DNA of 64,000 bases. Source: Streptococcus sp. Marseille-Q0941 (GTDB lineage Bacteria; Bacillota; Bacilli; Lactobacillales; Streptococcaceae). The stretch lies in assembly GCF_943736975.1 (NCBI RefSeq), contig NZ_CALSFO010000002.1, positions 62,001 to 126,000 of the forward strand, written 5' to 3'. Position numbers and translations under genes: made by a program. Positions 1-8,228 of the stretch are shown piece by piece. Numbering within the stretch: position 1 is the first letter of the stretch; every line of letters starts with the position of its first letter. Under the pieces are notes generated by a model. That model saw only the letters and a list, made by a program, of their open reading frames with translations. It ran no database searches and was not told where the DNA came from.

Positions 1-24
1 ATCGAAAAAAGATAGGAAGTAAAC

Positions 25-1425
25 ATGACAGTTATTGATTTTACAGCAGAAGTAGAAAAACGCAAGGAAGCCCTCTTGGCTGACTTGTTTAGCCTTTTGG
101 AAATTAATTCAGAACGCGATGACAGCAAGGCCGATGCTGAACATCCATTTGGTCCTGGTCCAGTAAAAGCTTTGGAGAAATTCCTTGAAATCGCAGACCG
201 TGATGGTTATCCAACAAAAAATGTCGACAACTATGCAGGACATTTTGAGTTTGGTGAAGGGAACGAAGTTCTTGGAATCTTTGCCCATATGGACGTAGTG
301 CCAGCAGGTAGTGGTTGGGACACTGATCCATATACTCCAACTATCAAAGATGGCCGTCTCTATGCGCGTGGAGCGTCAGATGACAAGGGTCCAACTACAG
401 CATGTTACTATGGTTTGAAAATCATTAAAGAGCTTGGCCTTCCAACTTCTAAAAAAGTTCGCTTTATTGTCGGTACTGATGAAGAATCAGGTTGGGCAGA
501 CATGGACTACTACTTTGAACATGTAGGACTAGCAAAACCAGACTTTGGTTTCTCTCCAGATGCTGAATTCCCAATCATCAATGGTGAAAAAGGGAATATC
601 ACAGAATACCTCCATTTTGCCGGTGAAAATAAAGGTGTAGCTCGTCTCCACAGCTTCACAGGTGGTTTGCGTGAAAACATGGTTCCTGAGTCAGCAACAG
701 CAGTTGTTTCAGGTGACTTGACTGACTTGCAAGCGAAACTAGATGCCTTTGTTGCAGAGTACAAACTCAGAGGAGAAATCCAAGAAGAAAACGGTCAGTA
801 CAAGGTAACTGTAATTGGTAAATCTGCCCACGGTGCTATGCCTGCTTCAGGTGTCAATGGTGCGACGTATCTTGCTCTCTTCCTTAGCCAGTTTGCCTTT
901 GAAGGACCTGCAAAAGACTACCTTGACATTGCTGGTAAGATTCTCTTGAATGACCACGAAGGGAAGAACTTGAAAGTTGCCCATGTGGATGAAAAGATGG
1001 GTGCTCTTTCTATGAATGCTGGTGTCTTCCGCTTTGACGAAGCAAGTGCTGACAATACCATTGCCCTCAACTTCCGTTATCCAAAAGGAACAAGCCCAGA
1101 GCAAATCAAGTCAGTCCTTGAAAACTTGCCAGTTGCTTCTGTTAGCCTTTCTGAACACGGTCACACCCCTCACTATGTGCCAATGGAAGATCCACTCGTT
1201 CAAACCTTGTTGAATGTCTATGAAAAACAAACTGGTCTTAAAGGTCACGAGCAAGTCATCGGAGGTGGAACCTTTGGTCGCTTGCTGGAACGTGGAGTTG
1301 CCTACGGTGCTATGTTCCCAGACTCAATCGATACCATGCACCAAGCCAACGAATTTATCGCCTTGGACGATCTCTTCCGAGCAGCAGCAATCTATGCAGA
1401 AGCTATTTATGAATTGATCAAATAA
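25..1425 (+). CDS. pepV: Dipeptidase PepV (M20 family)
   Basis: Cytoplasmic zinc dipeptidase that hydrolyses dipeptides produced by peptide uptake. The 466-residue length is usual for PepV. The M20 metal and catalytic residues are visible: H88 and D90 in the AHMDVVP motif, D119/D120 in GASDDKGP, the E153-E154 pair in GTDEESGW, D179 in FSPDAEF, and H439 near the C-terminus in TMHQANEF. There is no signal peptide. The ATG follows an AGGAAG ribosome binding site. A hairpin with a T-run follows the stop codon and runs into the ribosome binding site of the next gene. The assignment is by family resemblance; the precise dipeptide preference cannot be read from sequence. Confidence 0.95.
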   Translation: MTVIDFTAEVEKRKEALLADLFSLLEINSERDDSKADAEHPFGPGPVKALEKFLEIADRDGYPTKNVDNYAGHFEFGEGNEVLGIFAHMDVVPAGSGWDTDPYTPTIKDGRLYARGASDDKGPTTACYYGLKIIKELGLPTSKKVRFIVGTDEESGWADMDYYFEHVGLAKPDFGFSPDAEFPIINGEKGNITEYLHFAGENKGVARLHSFTGGLRENMVPESATAVVSGDLTDLQAKLDAFVAEYKLRGEIQEENGQYKVTVIGKSAHGAMPASGVNGATYLALFLSQFAFEGPAKDYLDIAGKILLNDHEGKNLKVAHVDEKMGALSMNAGVFRFDEASADNTIALNFRYPKGTSPEQIKSVLENLPVASVSLSEHGHTPHYVPMEDPLVQTLLNVYEKQTGLKGHEQVIGGGTFGRLLERGVAYGAMFPDSIDTMHQANEFIALDDLFRAAAIYAEAIYELIK

Positions 1426-1431
1426 AACGAT

Positions 1432-1466
1432 AGAAGTCTGAGATTTTATGCTTGGACTTCTTTTTG
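1432..1466 (+). terminator. Intrinsic terminator after pepV
   Basis: AGAAGTC (1432-1438) pairs with GACTTCT (1455-1461), followed by TTTT. The T-run touches the GGAGG ribosome binding site of the next gene, so that gene probably depends on read-through. Confidence 0.65.
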
Positions 1467-1478
1467 GAGGGAAAACAG

Positions 1479-2069
1479 ATGTCTCAAATCGAAAGAATCA
1501 AACAAGCCATCATGGCTGATCCACAAAATCAACACTATACTGAGCGAGGAATCGAACCTCTCTTTGCAGCACCAAAGACTGCTCGTATCAATATCATTGG
1601 GCAGGCACCTGGTCTCAAAACCCAAGAAGCAGGACTTTACTGGAAGGATAAAAGTGGCGATCGCCTGCGAGACTGGTTGGGTGTGGATGAGAATACCTTT
1701 TACAATTCAGGTTATTTTGCAGTTCTGCCCATGGATTTCTACTTTCCAGGACATGGGAAATCCGGTGATTTACCGCCCAGACCTGGTTTTGCAGAAAAGT
1801 GGCACCCTAAAATTTTGAAAGAATTACCAGATATTCAGTTGACGCTCTTGATTGGGCAGTATGCTCAGGCTTACTATCTGCATGAGAAAGTCAGTGGAAA
1901 GGTAACAGATCGTGTGCATCGATTTAAAGAGTATTTGCCAGATTATTTCCCTCTGGTACACCCGTCACCTCGTAACCAAATCTGGATGAAGAAAAATCCG
2001 TGGTTTGAGGAAGAAGTCTTACCTGACTTGAAAGCTAAAATTCAAAAAATTCTCGGAGATGAAAAATGA
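1479..2069 (+). CDS. Uracil-DNA glycosylase family protein
   Basis: A 196-residue protein resembling the uracil-DNA glycosylase superfamily, which removes uracil or other damaged bases from DNA. The N-terminal motif IIGQAPG and the C-terminal motif HPSPRN are the two active-site regions expected of the fold, with the hydrophobic LLIGQYAQAYY strand between them. I see no cysteine cluster like that of the iron-sulfur families 4 and 5. I chose the ATG at 1479 because GGAGG lies 8 nt upstream; the frame stays open further upstream to a TTG without a ribosome binding site. The stop overlaps the next gene by an ATGA junction, so the two are translationally linked. Whether it acts on uracil is inferred. 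Confidence 0.8.
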   Translation: MSQIERIKQAIMADPQNQHYTERGIEPLFAAPKTARINIIGQAPGLKTQEAGLYWKDKSGDRLRDWLGVDENTFYNSGYFAVLPMDFYFPGHGKSGDLPPRPGFAEKWHPKILKELPDIQLTLLIGQYAQAYYLHEKVSGKVTDRVHRFKEYLPDYFPLVHPSPRNQIWMKKNPWFEEEVLPDLKAKIQKILGDEK

Positions 2070-2347
2070 AAGAAATTACTTTTAATGATTTTTACCAACT
2101 ATACCAGAAAGAGTCACTTTCTGTATTGGATGTGAGAGAAGTAGAGGAATTTGAGGTTCTTCATTTAGAAGGCGCTCGTAATTTCCCTCTCAGCCAACTA
2201 GCTGATACTTATAAACAACTAGACAAGAATAATCCTTACTACGTGATTTGTAAATCAGGAATGCGTTCAGCACGCGCTTGTCAATTTTTAGCAGAACAAG
2301 GCTATGAGGTTATTAATGTTCTAGGTGGCATGGATGCCTTTGAATAA
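2066..2347 (+). CDS. Single-domain rhodanese-like protein
   Basis: A 93-residue stand-alone rhodanese domain. The structural motif LDVREVEEFEVLHLEGARN is followed by the active-site loop C62-KSGMRS, so the catalytic cysteine that carries a persulfide is present. Such proteins move sulfane sulfur from thiosulfate or cellular persulfides to acceptors; the true donor and acceptor here are unknown. The start overlaps the stop of the glycosylase-like gene by 4 bp. It has no signal peptide, so it is cytoplasmic. A strong terminator follows directly. Confidence 0.88.
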   Translation: MKEITFNDFYQLYQKESLSVLDVREVEEFEVLHLEGARNFPLSQLADTYKQLDKNNPYYVICKSGMRSARACQFLAEQGYEVINVLGGMDAFE

Positions 2348-2355
2348 GGAAAATT

Positions 2356-2400
2356 TTCTTCGAGACCTTTACAAATGAGAAAGGAATCGAGGGATTTTTT
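2356..2400 (+). terminator. Intrinsic terminator after rhodanese gene
   Basis: A long stem (TTCTTCGA against TCGAGGGA, then CCTTT against AAAGG around a 2x2 internal loop) is followed by six T. Confidence 0.8.
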
Positions 2401-2405
2401 GTACT

Positions 2406-2420
2406 AAAATTCCGAAAATT
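2406..2420 (+). promoter_or_regulatory. Candidate CodY box upstream of brnQ
   Basis: AAAATTCCGAAAATT matches the CodY consensus AATTTTCWGAAAATT at 12 of 15 positions. It lies about 50 bp upstream of the brnQ -10 box. CodY senses branched-chain amino acids and GTP and usually represses genes for their uptake, so the location makes sense. Binding itself is inferred. Confidence 0.5.
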
Positions 2421-2469
2421 GAAAACATTTTAGAATTAGTTCGAGATAGCCTTTTCAAGCCTTTAAACA

Positions 2470-2478
2470 TGTTATACT
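2470..2478 (+). promoter_or_regulatory. brnQ promoter, extended -10
   Basis: TGTTATACT is an extended -10 (TGn plus TATACT). No good -35 hexamer is visible at the usual distance. Confidence 0.6.
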
Positions 2479-2510
2479 AAGAAAGTATTTTAATTTTATA
2501 AGGAGAGTTT

Positions 2511-3836
2511 ATGGCTAAAAAAGGTGCTTTAACAGGATTACTCCTGTTTGGAATATTTTTTGGAGCAGGTAACTTGATTTTCCCTCCAACTCTGGGTGCA
2601 CAGTCTGGAGATAACTTCCTCCCTGCCATTGCAGGATTTGTTTTTTCAGGTGTTGGGATTGCCGTCTTAACCTTGATTATCGGGACCCTGAATCCAAAGG
2701 GTTATATCTATGAAATTTCTAAGAAAATTTCCCCATGGTTTGCGACAGTTTATCTAGCAGCCTTGTACTTGTCGATTGGTCCATTCTTTGCGATTCCGCG
2801 TACAGCAACAACATCGTTTGAAGTTGGGATCAGTCCACTTTTGAATCAAGCAGATAAAAGTCTAGGTTTGATAATTTTTACGATTCTTTACTTTGTTGCG
2901 GCCTTTCTCATTTCGCTGAATCCTTCAAAGATTCTGGATCGTATCGGTCGTGTCTTGACGCCAGTTTTTGCCCTCTTAATCGTTGTTCTGGTCATCCTTG
3001 GGGCCTTTAAATATGGTGGAAATGCACCACAAGCAGCGTCAGGAGCTTATCAAGCTTCGGCCTTTGGTACAGGGTTCCTTGAAGGATACAATACGCTTGA
3101 TGCACTTGCTTCTGTTGCCTTCAGTGTTATTGCAGTTCAAACCATGAAACAACTTGGTTTCTCAAGCAAGAAAGAGTACATTTCAACCATTTGGATAGTC
3201 GGAATCGTCGTAGCACTCGGATTTAGTGCCCTTTACATCGGTTTAGGTTTCCTTGGAAATCACTTCCCAGTAACAGAAGAAGCGATGAAGAGCGGGACTC
3301 CAGGGGTTTATATCTTGTCACAAGCAACGCAAGAAATCTTTGGTTCTACTGCTCAGCTTTTCCTTGCAGTTATGGTAACTGTTACTTGCTTTACAACCAC
3401 TGTAGGGTTGATTGTGTCGACTGCTGAGTTCTTTAATGGACGCTTCCCACAAATCAGCTATAAAGTTTATGCGACTGTCTTTACCTTGATTGGTTTTGCC
3501 ATCGCAAATCTTGGTTTGAGTGCCATTATCAAGTACTCTATCCCTGTTCTTGTTGTCTTATATCCTATCACGATTGCCATTGTCATGATTGTGATTGTGA
3601 ACAAGTTTATCGCTCTTTCTAAACCAGGCATGCAACTAACTGTTGCTATTGTTACAGCTATTGCCATTGCAAGTGTTTTAGGATCTACATTTAAGATTGA
3701 GGTCCTTGCAAACATCGTGAACGCTTTGCCATTTGCTAAGGCTTCATTGCCATGGTTAGTGCCAGCGATTGTTGGAATTTTATTATCTCTTGTTCTTCCA
3801 AATAAGCAAAAGAGTGAATCTTTTGAGATGGAATAA
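2511..3836 (+). CDS. brnQ: Branched-chain amino acid carrier BrnQ
   Basis: A 441-residue polytopic membrane protein of the LIVCS family, which imports leucine, isoleucine and valine using an ion gradient. The family hallmark GIFFGAGNLIFPP is in the first membrane segment, and hydrophobic segments continue throughout, consistent with about 12 helices. The ATG follows AAGGAG. The gene stands alone between two terminators, with its own extended -10 promoter and a CodY-like box upstream, which suggests repression when branched-chain amino acids are plentiful. Ion coupling and relative substrate preference are not readable from sequence. Confidence 0.93.
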   Translation: MAKKGALTGLLLFGIFFGAGNLIFPPTLGAQSGDNFLPAIAGFVFSGVGIAVLTLIIGTLNPKGYIYEISKKISPWFATVYLAALYLSIGPFFAIPRTATTSFEVGISPLLNQADKSLGLIIFTILYFVAAFLISLNPSKILDRIGRVLTPVFALLIVVLVILGAFKYGGNAPQAASGAYQASAFGTGFLEGYNTLDALASVAFSVIAVQTMKQLGFSSKKEYISTIWIVGIVVALGFSALYIGLGFLGNHFPVTEEAMKSGTPGVYILSQATQEIFGSTAQLFLAVMVTVTCFTTTVGLIVSTAEFFNGRFPQISYKVYATVFTLIGFAIANLGLSAIIKYSIPVLVVLYPITIAIVMIVIVNKFIALSKPGMQLTVAIVTAIAIASVLGSTFKIEVLANIVNALPFAKASLPWLVPAIVGILLSLVLPNKQKSESFEME

Positions 3837-3837
3837 A

Positions 3838-3868
3838 AAAACCTTGGCTTATGCCAAGGTTTTTTCAA
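3838..3868. terminator. Bidirectional terminator between brnQ and DUF1307 gene
   Basis: AACCTTGGCTTATGCCAAGGTT forms a strong hairpin with A-runs and T-runs on its two sides, so it can serve both convergent genes. Confidence 0.85.
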
Positions 3869-3874
3869 TTCCTC

Positions 3875-4411
3875 TTAGTTCGTTTGTTCTTTATAACCAT
3901 GTTCTGTTAACATTTTCTTAGAGGCTTTAAAACTTACATTTTTTCCAACGCCTGAGTATTCTTCTGGTAAAGCTTTTCTAAGTTCGTCTATACTTGCAAC
4001 TGAAAGGTCGATTTCAAGGTCTTGAACGACTTTACCGTCTTTAATTTCAACTGATAAAGTGACACCTTTGAGCCCCTTGTATCCTTTGTAGGTTTCTTCA
4101 ATTAGATTTTTTAAATCATCTGCATTATTGTTTAGGGCTTCAGGGTCAGCAACGTTATGAGCAGTTTGTTTCACAACGTTATCACCGTCAACTGTATAGG
4201 TCAATGTTGACTGGATGCCAGGCTGAGAATCATTTACAAAAGTAACAGTTTTTAGTTCGGATTTCTTTTCAGTTGTTTCAGCTTCAGTAGTTTTTACCTC
4301 AGTTGTCTCTGCTTTTGAAGAGTTCGAAGTTGTTGATGCTTGTTTTGAACACCCCAACAGGAATGTCAACGGTAAGGCTAAGAGTAGCATCATTTTAAAA
4401 TATTTGTTCAT
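3875..4411 (-). CDS. DUF1307 (YehR-type) lipoprotein
   Basis: A 178-residue predicted lipoprotein. The signal peptide ends in a lipobox with the lipidated cysteine at C21 (TFLLGC). A linker rich in Ser, Thr and Glu (about residues 22-52) is followed by the folded domain with the pattern TVTFVNDSQPGIQSTLTYT typical of DUF1307. The family's function is not established. I chose the ATG at 4411 because it gives a proper signal peptide and follows GGAAA; the open frame extends 47 codons upstream, across the promoter. It would be anchored to the outer face of the membrane. It is transcribed alone, divergently from the M42 peptidase. Confidence 0.82.
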   Translation of the reverse strand: MNKYFKMMLLLALPLTFLLGCSKQASTTSNSSKAETTEVKTTEAETTEKKSELKTVTFVNDSQPGIQSTLTYTVDGDNVVKQTAHNVADPEALNNNADDLKNLIEETYKGYKGLKGVTLSVEIKDGKVVQDLEIDLSVASIDELRKALPEEYSGVGKNVSFKASKKMLTEHGYKEQTN

Positions 4412-4442
4412 ATTATTTCCTTTCATCATAAGAACTTTTTTC

Positions 4443-4471
4443 ATTATACCATAAAATACTTTCGCAATCAA
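4443..4471 (-). promoter_or_regulatory. Promoter of the DUF1307 lipoprotein gene
   Basis: On the minus strand, TTGATT and TATAAT are 17 bp apart, with a TG just before the -10. This is close to an ideal vegetative promoter. Confidence 0.75.
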
Positions 4472-4515
4472 AGTATATTCATTTTTCCTTTTTACACATA
4501 CTAAAATGGGAAAAG

Positions 4516-4524
4516 TGATATAAT
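4516..4524 (+). promoter_or_regulatory. Promoter of the M42 peptidase gene, extended -10
   Basis: TGATATAAT is an extended -10 box. The -35 is weak. The start codon follows 20 nt later with AGGTGAA as ribosome binding site. Confidence 0.6.
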
Positions 4525-4543
4525 GGTAGCAAGAGGTGAAGAA

Positions 4544-5581
4544 ATGAATCAAACTGTAGAATATATCAAAGAACTAACTGCTATCGCATCCCCAACTGGT
4601 TTTACACGTGAAATTACGAATTATTTAGTTGAGACGCTTGAAAAACTAGGTTATCAACCAATCCGCACTGCAAAAGGTGGTGTTAATGTCACTGTTAAAG
4701 GTAAAAATGATGACAAACAACGTTATGTAACTGCCCATGTGGATACCTTGGGGGCTATTGTCCGTGCGGTTAAACCAGACGGTCGTCTCAAAATGGACCG
4801 TATCGGTGGCTATCCTTGGAATATGATTGAAGGCGAAAACTGTACGGTTCATGTAGCTAGTACAGGTAAGACTGTTTCAGGTACTATTTTGATTCACCAG
4901 ACTTCTTGTCATGTATACAAGGACGCTGGAACTGCTGAACGCACGCAGAACAATATGGAAGTGCGTTTGGATGAAAAAGTGACTAACGAAAAAGAAACAC
5001 GCGCACTCGGTATTGAGATTGGTGACTTTATCAGCTTTGATCCAAGAACTGTCGTGACTGATTCAGGATTTATCAAATCGCGCCATTTGGATGATAAGGT
5101 CAGCGCGGCTATCCTTCTCAATCTTCTTCGTGTTTACAAGGAAGAAGGGATTGAGTTGCCTGTGACAACTCACTTTGCCTTTTCAGTGTTTGAAGAAGTG
5201 GGGCATGGTGCTAACTCCAATATTCCTGCTCAGGTAGTAGAATATTTGGCTGTGGATATGGGTGCAATGGGCGATGACCAACAGACAGATGAGTACACAG
5301 TATCTATCTGTGTCAAAGATGCTTCAGGCCCTTATCACTATGAATTCCGTCAACATCTGGTTGCTTTAGCAAAAGATCAAGACATTCCATTTAAATTAGA
5401 TATCTATCCATTTTACGGTTCGGATGCTTCTGCAGCGATGTCAGCTGGAGCAGAGGTCAAACACGCCCTCCTCGGTGCTGGAATTGAATCTAGCCATTCA
5501 TACGAACGTACCCATATCGATTCTGTTGTAGCAACTGAACGCATGGTAGACGCTTATCTCAAGAGTGACTTGGTGGACTGA
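4544..5581 (+). CDS. M42 family metallo-aminopeptidase
   Basis: A 345-residue dinuclear-metal peptidase of family M42 (glutamyl aminopeptidase/endoglucanase-like group). Metal and catalytic positions are visible: H65 and D67 in TAHVDTLG, D183/D184 in RHLDDK, the E217-E218 pair in VFEEVG, D239 in AVDMG and H324 in THID. Such enzymes trim N-terminal residues from peptides in the cytoplasm as self-assembling shells. I chose the ATG at 4544 because AGGTGAA precedes it; an in-frame ATG at 4523 overlaps the -10 box and cannot be in the main transcript. The HIT gene begins 1 nt after its stop. Substrate specificity (acidic or hydrophobic residues) is unknown. Confidence 0.88.
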   Translation: MNQTVEYIKELTAIASPTGFTREITNYLVETLEKLGYQPIRTAKGGVNVTVKGKNDDKQRYVTAHVDTLGAIVRAVKPDGRLKMDRIGGYPWNMIEGENCTVHVASTGKTVSGTILIHQTSCHVYKDAGTAERTQNNMEVRLDEKVTNEKETRALGIEIGDFISFDPRTVVTDSGFIKSRHLDDKVSAAILLNLLRVYKEEGIELPVTTHFAFSVFEEVGHGANSNIPAQVVEYLAVDMGAMGDDQQTDEYTVSICVKDASGPYHYEFRQHLVALAKDQDIPFKLDIYPFYGSDASAAMSAGAEVKHALLGAGIESSHSYERTHIDSVVATERMVDAYLKSDLVD

Positions 5582-5582
5582 T

Positions 5583-6053
5583 ATGTGTTTGATTTGTCAA
5601 CGAATTGATCTAATAAAATCTGGTGATAATCCCTACTTTGTAAAAGAATTAGAAACAGGCTATGTTGTGATCGGTGACCACCAGTATTTTGAAGGCTACA
5701 CTTTATTCTTAGCCAAAGAACATGTCACAGAACTACACCAACTAGATCCAAGTGTTAAACTCCGCTTTTTAGAGGAAATGAGTTTGGTTCAGGAAGCCGT
5801 CTCTAAAGCTTTTTCTGCTGAAAAAATGAATGTAGAGTTGTTGGGAAATGGAGATGCCCATGTCCACTGGCATATTTTTCCGAGACGAGCGGGCGATATG
5901 AAGGGACACGGTCTTAATGGACGTGGTCCAGTTTGGTGGGTTCCATGGGAAGAAATGGTTTCTGAAGAATATCAGGTTAAGGGAAGCAAATTAGAAGGTT
6001 TGATTGCTACCTTATCTGATACTTTAGACCAGATGATAGAGATGAAAGGATAA
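5583..6053 (+). CDS. HIT family nucleotide-binding protein
   Basis: A 156-residue histidine-triad protein. The catalytic triad is H93-V-H95-W-H97 in the motif DAHVHWHIFPRR, which places it among nucleoside phosphate hydrolases and transferases. The N-terminal C2-x-x-C5 could form half of a zinc site. I chose the ATG at 5583, directly after the stop of the M42 gene; an upstream in-frame TTG lies inside that gene. The ldcB ATG follows 3 nt after its stop, so the three genes look like one transcript. The natural substrate is not known. Confidence 0.88.
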   Translation: MCLICQRIDLIKSGDNPYFVKELETGYVVIGDHQYFEGYTLFLAKEHVTELHQLDPSVKLRFLEEMSLVQEAVSKAFSAEKMNVELLGNGDAHVHWHIFPRRAGDMKGHGLNGRGPVWWVPWEEMVSEEYQVKGSKLEGLIATLSDTLDQMIEMKG

Positions 6054-6056
6054 ACA

Positions 6057-6773
6057 ATGAAAAAAAGATACCTTATCTTATCAGGATTGCTAGCCTTGAC
6101 ATTGACAGCTTGTTCACAAGAAAAATCAGCGACTTCTGACGCAAAAGCTTCTTCAGAACAATCAACTGTACAAGAAGGAACTGCAGGAAGTAAGTCTCAG
6201 GAAGCTAGTCAGAAAAAAGCTCAAGTGGTTAACAAAGGAGATCACTATAGCATTCAAGGTAAGTATGATGAGATTGTGATTGCTAACAAACACTATCCCT
6301 TGTCAAAAGATTATAATCCTGGAGAAAATCCTACCGCTAAGGTTGAACTGTTGAAACTCATTGCAGCTATGCAACAAGCAGGTTTTCCAATTAGCGACCA
6401 CTATAGTGGTTTTAGAAGTTATGAAACTCAAACTCAACTTTACCAAGACTATGTAAATAAAGATGGCAAGGCGGAGGCGGATCGCTATTCTGCCAGACCT
6501 GGTTACAGTGAACATCAAACTGGACTGGCTTTTGACCTGATTGGAACAGATGGAGACTTAGTGACAGAAGAAAAGGCAGCCCAATGGCTCTTAGATCACG
6601 CTGCTGACTATGGCTTTGTCGTTCGTTACCTCAAAGGTAAGGAAAAAGAAACAGGCTATATGGCTGAAGAATGGCACCTTCGCTACGTCGGTAAAGAAGC
6701 TAAAGAAATTGCAGCAAGTGGCCTTAGTTTAGAAGAGTATTATGGCTTTGAAGGTGGGGACTATGTTGATTAG
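6057..6773 (+). CDS. ldcB: L,D-carboxypeptidase LdcB/DacB (lipoprotein)
   Basis: A 238-residue surface enzyme of the VanY/LAS family, expected to remove the terminal D-Ala from peptidoglycan tetrapeptides. The lipobox LTAC puts the lipidated cysteine at C19, followed by a Ser/Gln/Lys-rich linker to about residue 60. The catalytic domain shows HYSGFRSYETQ, the zinc ligands H153 and D160 in SEHQTGLAFD, and E204/E205 with H207 in EEWHLRY. This arrangement matches the characterised pneumococcal LdcB family. It is the last gene of the M42-HIT-ldcB run. It affects cell shape and daughter-cell separation in relatives (family knowledge). Confidence 0.92.
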   Translation: MKKRYLILSGLLALTLTACSQEKSATSDAKASSEQSTVQEGTAGSKSQEASQKKAQVVNKGDHYSIQGKYDEIVIANKHYPLSKDYNPGENPTAKVELLKLIAAMQQAGFPISDHYSGFRSYETQTQLYQDYVNKDGKAEADRYSARPGYSEHQTGLAFDLIGTDGDLVTEEKAAQWLLDHAADYGFVVRYLKGKEKETGYMAEEWHLRYVGKEAKEIAASGLSLEEYYGFEGGDYVD

Positions 6774-6785
6774 TCGTAAAACATC

Positions 6786-6814
6786 TTGCAAGAATGTTTG
6801 AAATTTGATAAAAT
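6786..6814 (+). promoter_or_regulatory. pheS leader promoter
   Basis: TTGCAA and TAAAAT are separated by 17 bp. Transcription would start near 6821, just ahead of the T-box leader. Confidence 0.75.
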
Positions 6815-6820
6815 GAATAT

Positions 6821-7010
6821 TAATTAAATAGGAATCTGCAAGACTAGTAACTCAAGGGAAGTATATCAGGGAGGAGAGCCGTGACTGGAAGCTCTCTATA
6901 TGAAAGCTGGGTGAATTCACTTGCCTATGGATTCAGAAATAAAGGTCTGACTTGTCAGATAAAAACGGATGGTACCGCGTGTCAACGCTCCGAGTGGAGT
7001 TTTTGGCATG
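6821..7010 (+). promoter_or_regulatory. T-box leader for pheST (phenylalanine)
   Basis: The conserved T-box sequence TGGTACCGCG lies at 6970-6979. Its TGGT can pair with the ACCA end of uncharged tRNA-Phe, whose discriminator base is A. A TTC specifier codon candidate is at 6916-6918, inside a stem I-like region (6860-6925). A terminator hairpin follows: CTCC (6988-6991) with GGAG (6996-6999), then a T-run. When tRNA-Phe is uncharged, the antiterminator should form and let transcription reach pheS. The 277-bp region between ldcB and pheS otherwise holds only the promoter and the pheS ribosome binding site. Confidence 0.9.
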
Positions 7011-7050
7011 TGGTTTTCTTTTTATCTTATGAGAGACTGATGGAGGAATT

Positions 7051-8097
7051 ATGTCAACTATTGAAGAACAATTAAAAGCGCTTCGCGAAGAAACTCTGGC
7101 TAGCTTGAAGCAGATTTCTGCTGAAAATGAAAAAGAGATGCAAGATTTGCGTGTCTCTGTCCTTGGGAAAAAAGGTTCTCTTACTGAAATCCTTAAAGGG
7201 ATGAAAGATGTTTCAGCTGAAATGCGTCCTGTTATTGGAAAACACGTCAATGAAGCTCGTGATGTTTTGACAGCAGCTTTTGAAGAAACAGCTAAGCTTT
7301 TAGAAGAAAAGAAAGTCGTGGCTCAACTTGCTAGCGAGAGCATCGATGTGACCCTTCCAGGTCGTCCAGTTGCGACTGGTCACCGTCATGTCCTCACACA
7401 AACTAGTGAAGAAATCGAAGATATTTTCATTGGGATGGGTTACCAAGTCGTGGATGGTTTTGAAGTGGAGCAAGACTACTATAACTTTGAACGTATGAAT
7501 CTTCCTAAAGACCATCCAGCTCGCGATATGCAGGACACTTTCTACATCACAGAAGAAATCTTGCTCCGTACTCACACGTCTCCAGTTCAGGCGCGTGCTA
7601 TGGATGCCCATGATTTTTCTAAAGGTCCTTTGAAGATGATCTCACCAGGGCGTGTATTCCGTCGTGATACGGACGATGCAACTCACAGTCACCAATTCCA
7701 CCAAATCGAAGGTTTGGTTGTTGGGAAAAACATCTCTATGGCAGACCTTCAAGGAACGCTTCAGTTGATTGTGCAAAAAATGTTTGGTGAAGAGCGCCAG
7801 ATTCGTTTGCGTCCATCTTATTTCCCATTCACTGAGCCATCTGTTGAGGTGGATGTTTCGTGCTTCAAATGTGGAGGAGACGGCTGTAACGTATGTAAGA
7901 AAACAGGTTGGATCGAGATTATGGGTGCCGGTATGGTTCACCCACGTGTCCTTGAGATGAGTGGTATCGATGCAACTGTCTACTCTGGTTTTGCCTTTGG
8001 TCTTGGACAAGAACGTGTAGCCATGCTCCGTTATGGAATTAACGATATCCGTGGATTCTATCAAGGCGATGTCCGCTTCTCAGAACAGTTTAAATAA
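7051..8097 (+). CDS. pheS: Phenylalanine--tRNA ligase alpha subunit
   Basis: The 348-residue catalytic subunit of the heterotetrameric enzyme that charges tRNA-Phe. An N-terminal coiled-coil tRNA-binding arm (about residues 1-90) precedes the class II catalytic core. Motif 2 is seen in [19 protein letters not shown], and motif 3 in [17 protein letters not shown] cysteine cluster, [12 protein letters not shown], sits in the insertion typical of the bacterial enzyme. The ATG follows GGAGG. Expression should be controlled by the T-box leader upstream. Confidence 0.98.
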   Translation: MSTIEEQLKALREETLASLKQISAENEKEMQDLRVSVLGKKGSLTEILKGMKDVSAEMRPVIGKHVNEARDVLTAAFEETAKLLEEKKVVAQLASESIDVTLPGRPVATGHRHVLTQTSEEIEDIFIGMGYQVVDGFEVEQDYYNFERMNLPKDHPARDMQDTFYITEEILLRTHTSPVQARAMDAHDFSKGPLKMISPGRVFRRDTDDATHSHQFHQIEGLVVGKNISMADLQGTLQLIVQKMFGEERQIRLRPSYFPFTEPSVEVDVSCFKCGGDGCNVCKKTGWIEIMGAGMVHPRVLEMSGIDATVYSGFAFGLGQERVAMLRYGINDIRGFYQGDVRFSEQFK

Positions 8098-8228
8098 TAT
8101 TGAAACCTGAAACACAATCCTAAACAGTCGTTCTCGTTTTCATATAGTCTAGAAATTGAAACGATTGACTCGAAGAAAAAGAAAGGAATTGAAAAGGTCT
8201 TGCTTAGTGGGATCTTACAATCAGAATT
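8098..8228. other. Unusual pheS-pheT spacer with hairpin
   Basis: This 131-bp spacer is unexpected inside a pheST operon. It holds an imperfect hairpin at 8126-8170 (AGTC with GACT, then TCGTTT with AAACGA). A frame without an upstream start stays open for about 40 codons and ends at a TAG (8238) just inside pheT; it looks like the tail of a lost gene. No ribosome binding site precedes the pheT ATG. A TACAAT sequence lies 7 nt before that ATG. In pneumococcus, as I recall, an acetyltransferase gene lies between pheS and pheT, so a deletion is possible. Confidence 0.45.

Noticed and set aside
3467..3868. Open frame of 133 codons on the minus strand
   Set aside because: It lies opposite the 3' end of brnQ and through its terminator, has no ribosome binding site and no recognisable domain; a shadow of the carrier gene.
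6881..7075. Open frame of 64 codons on the plus strand
   Set aside because: It covers the T-box leader and its terminator, and overlaps the start of pheS; no ribosome binding site.
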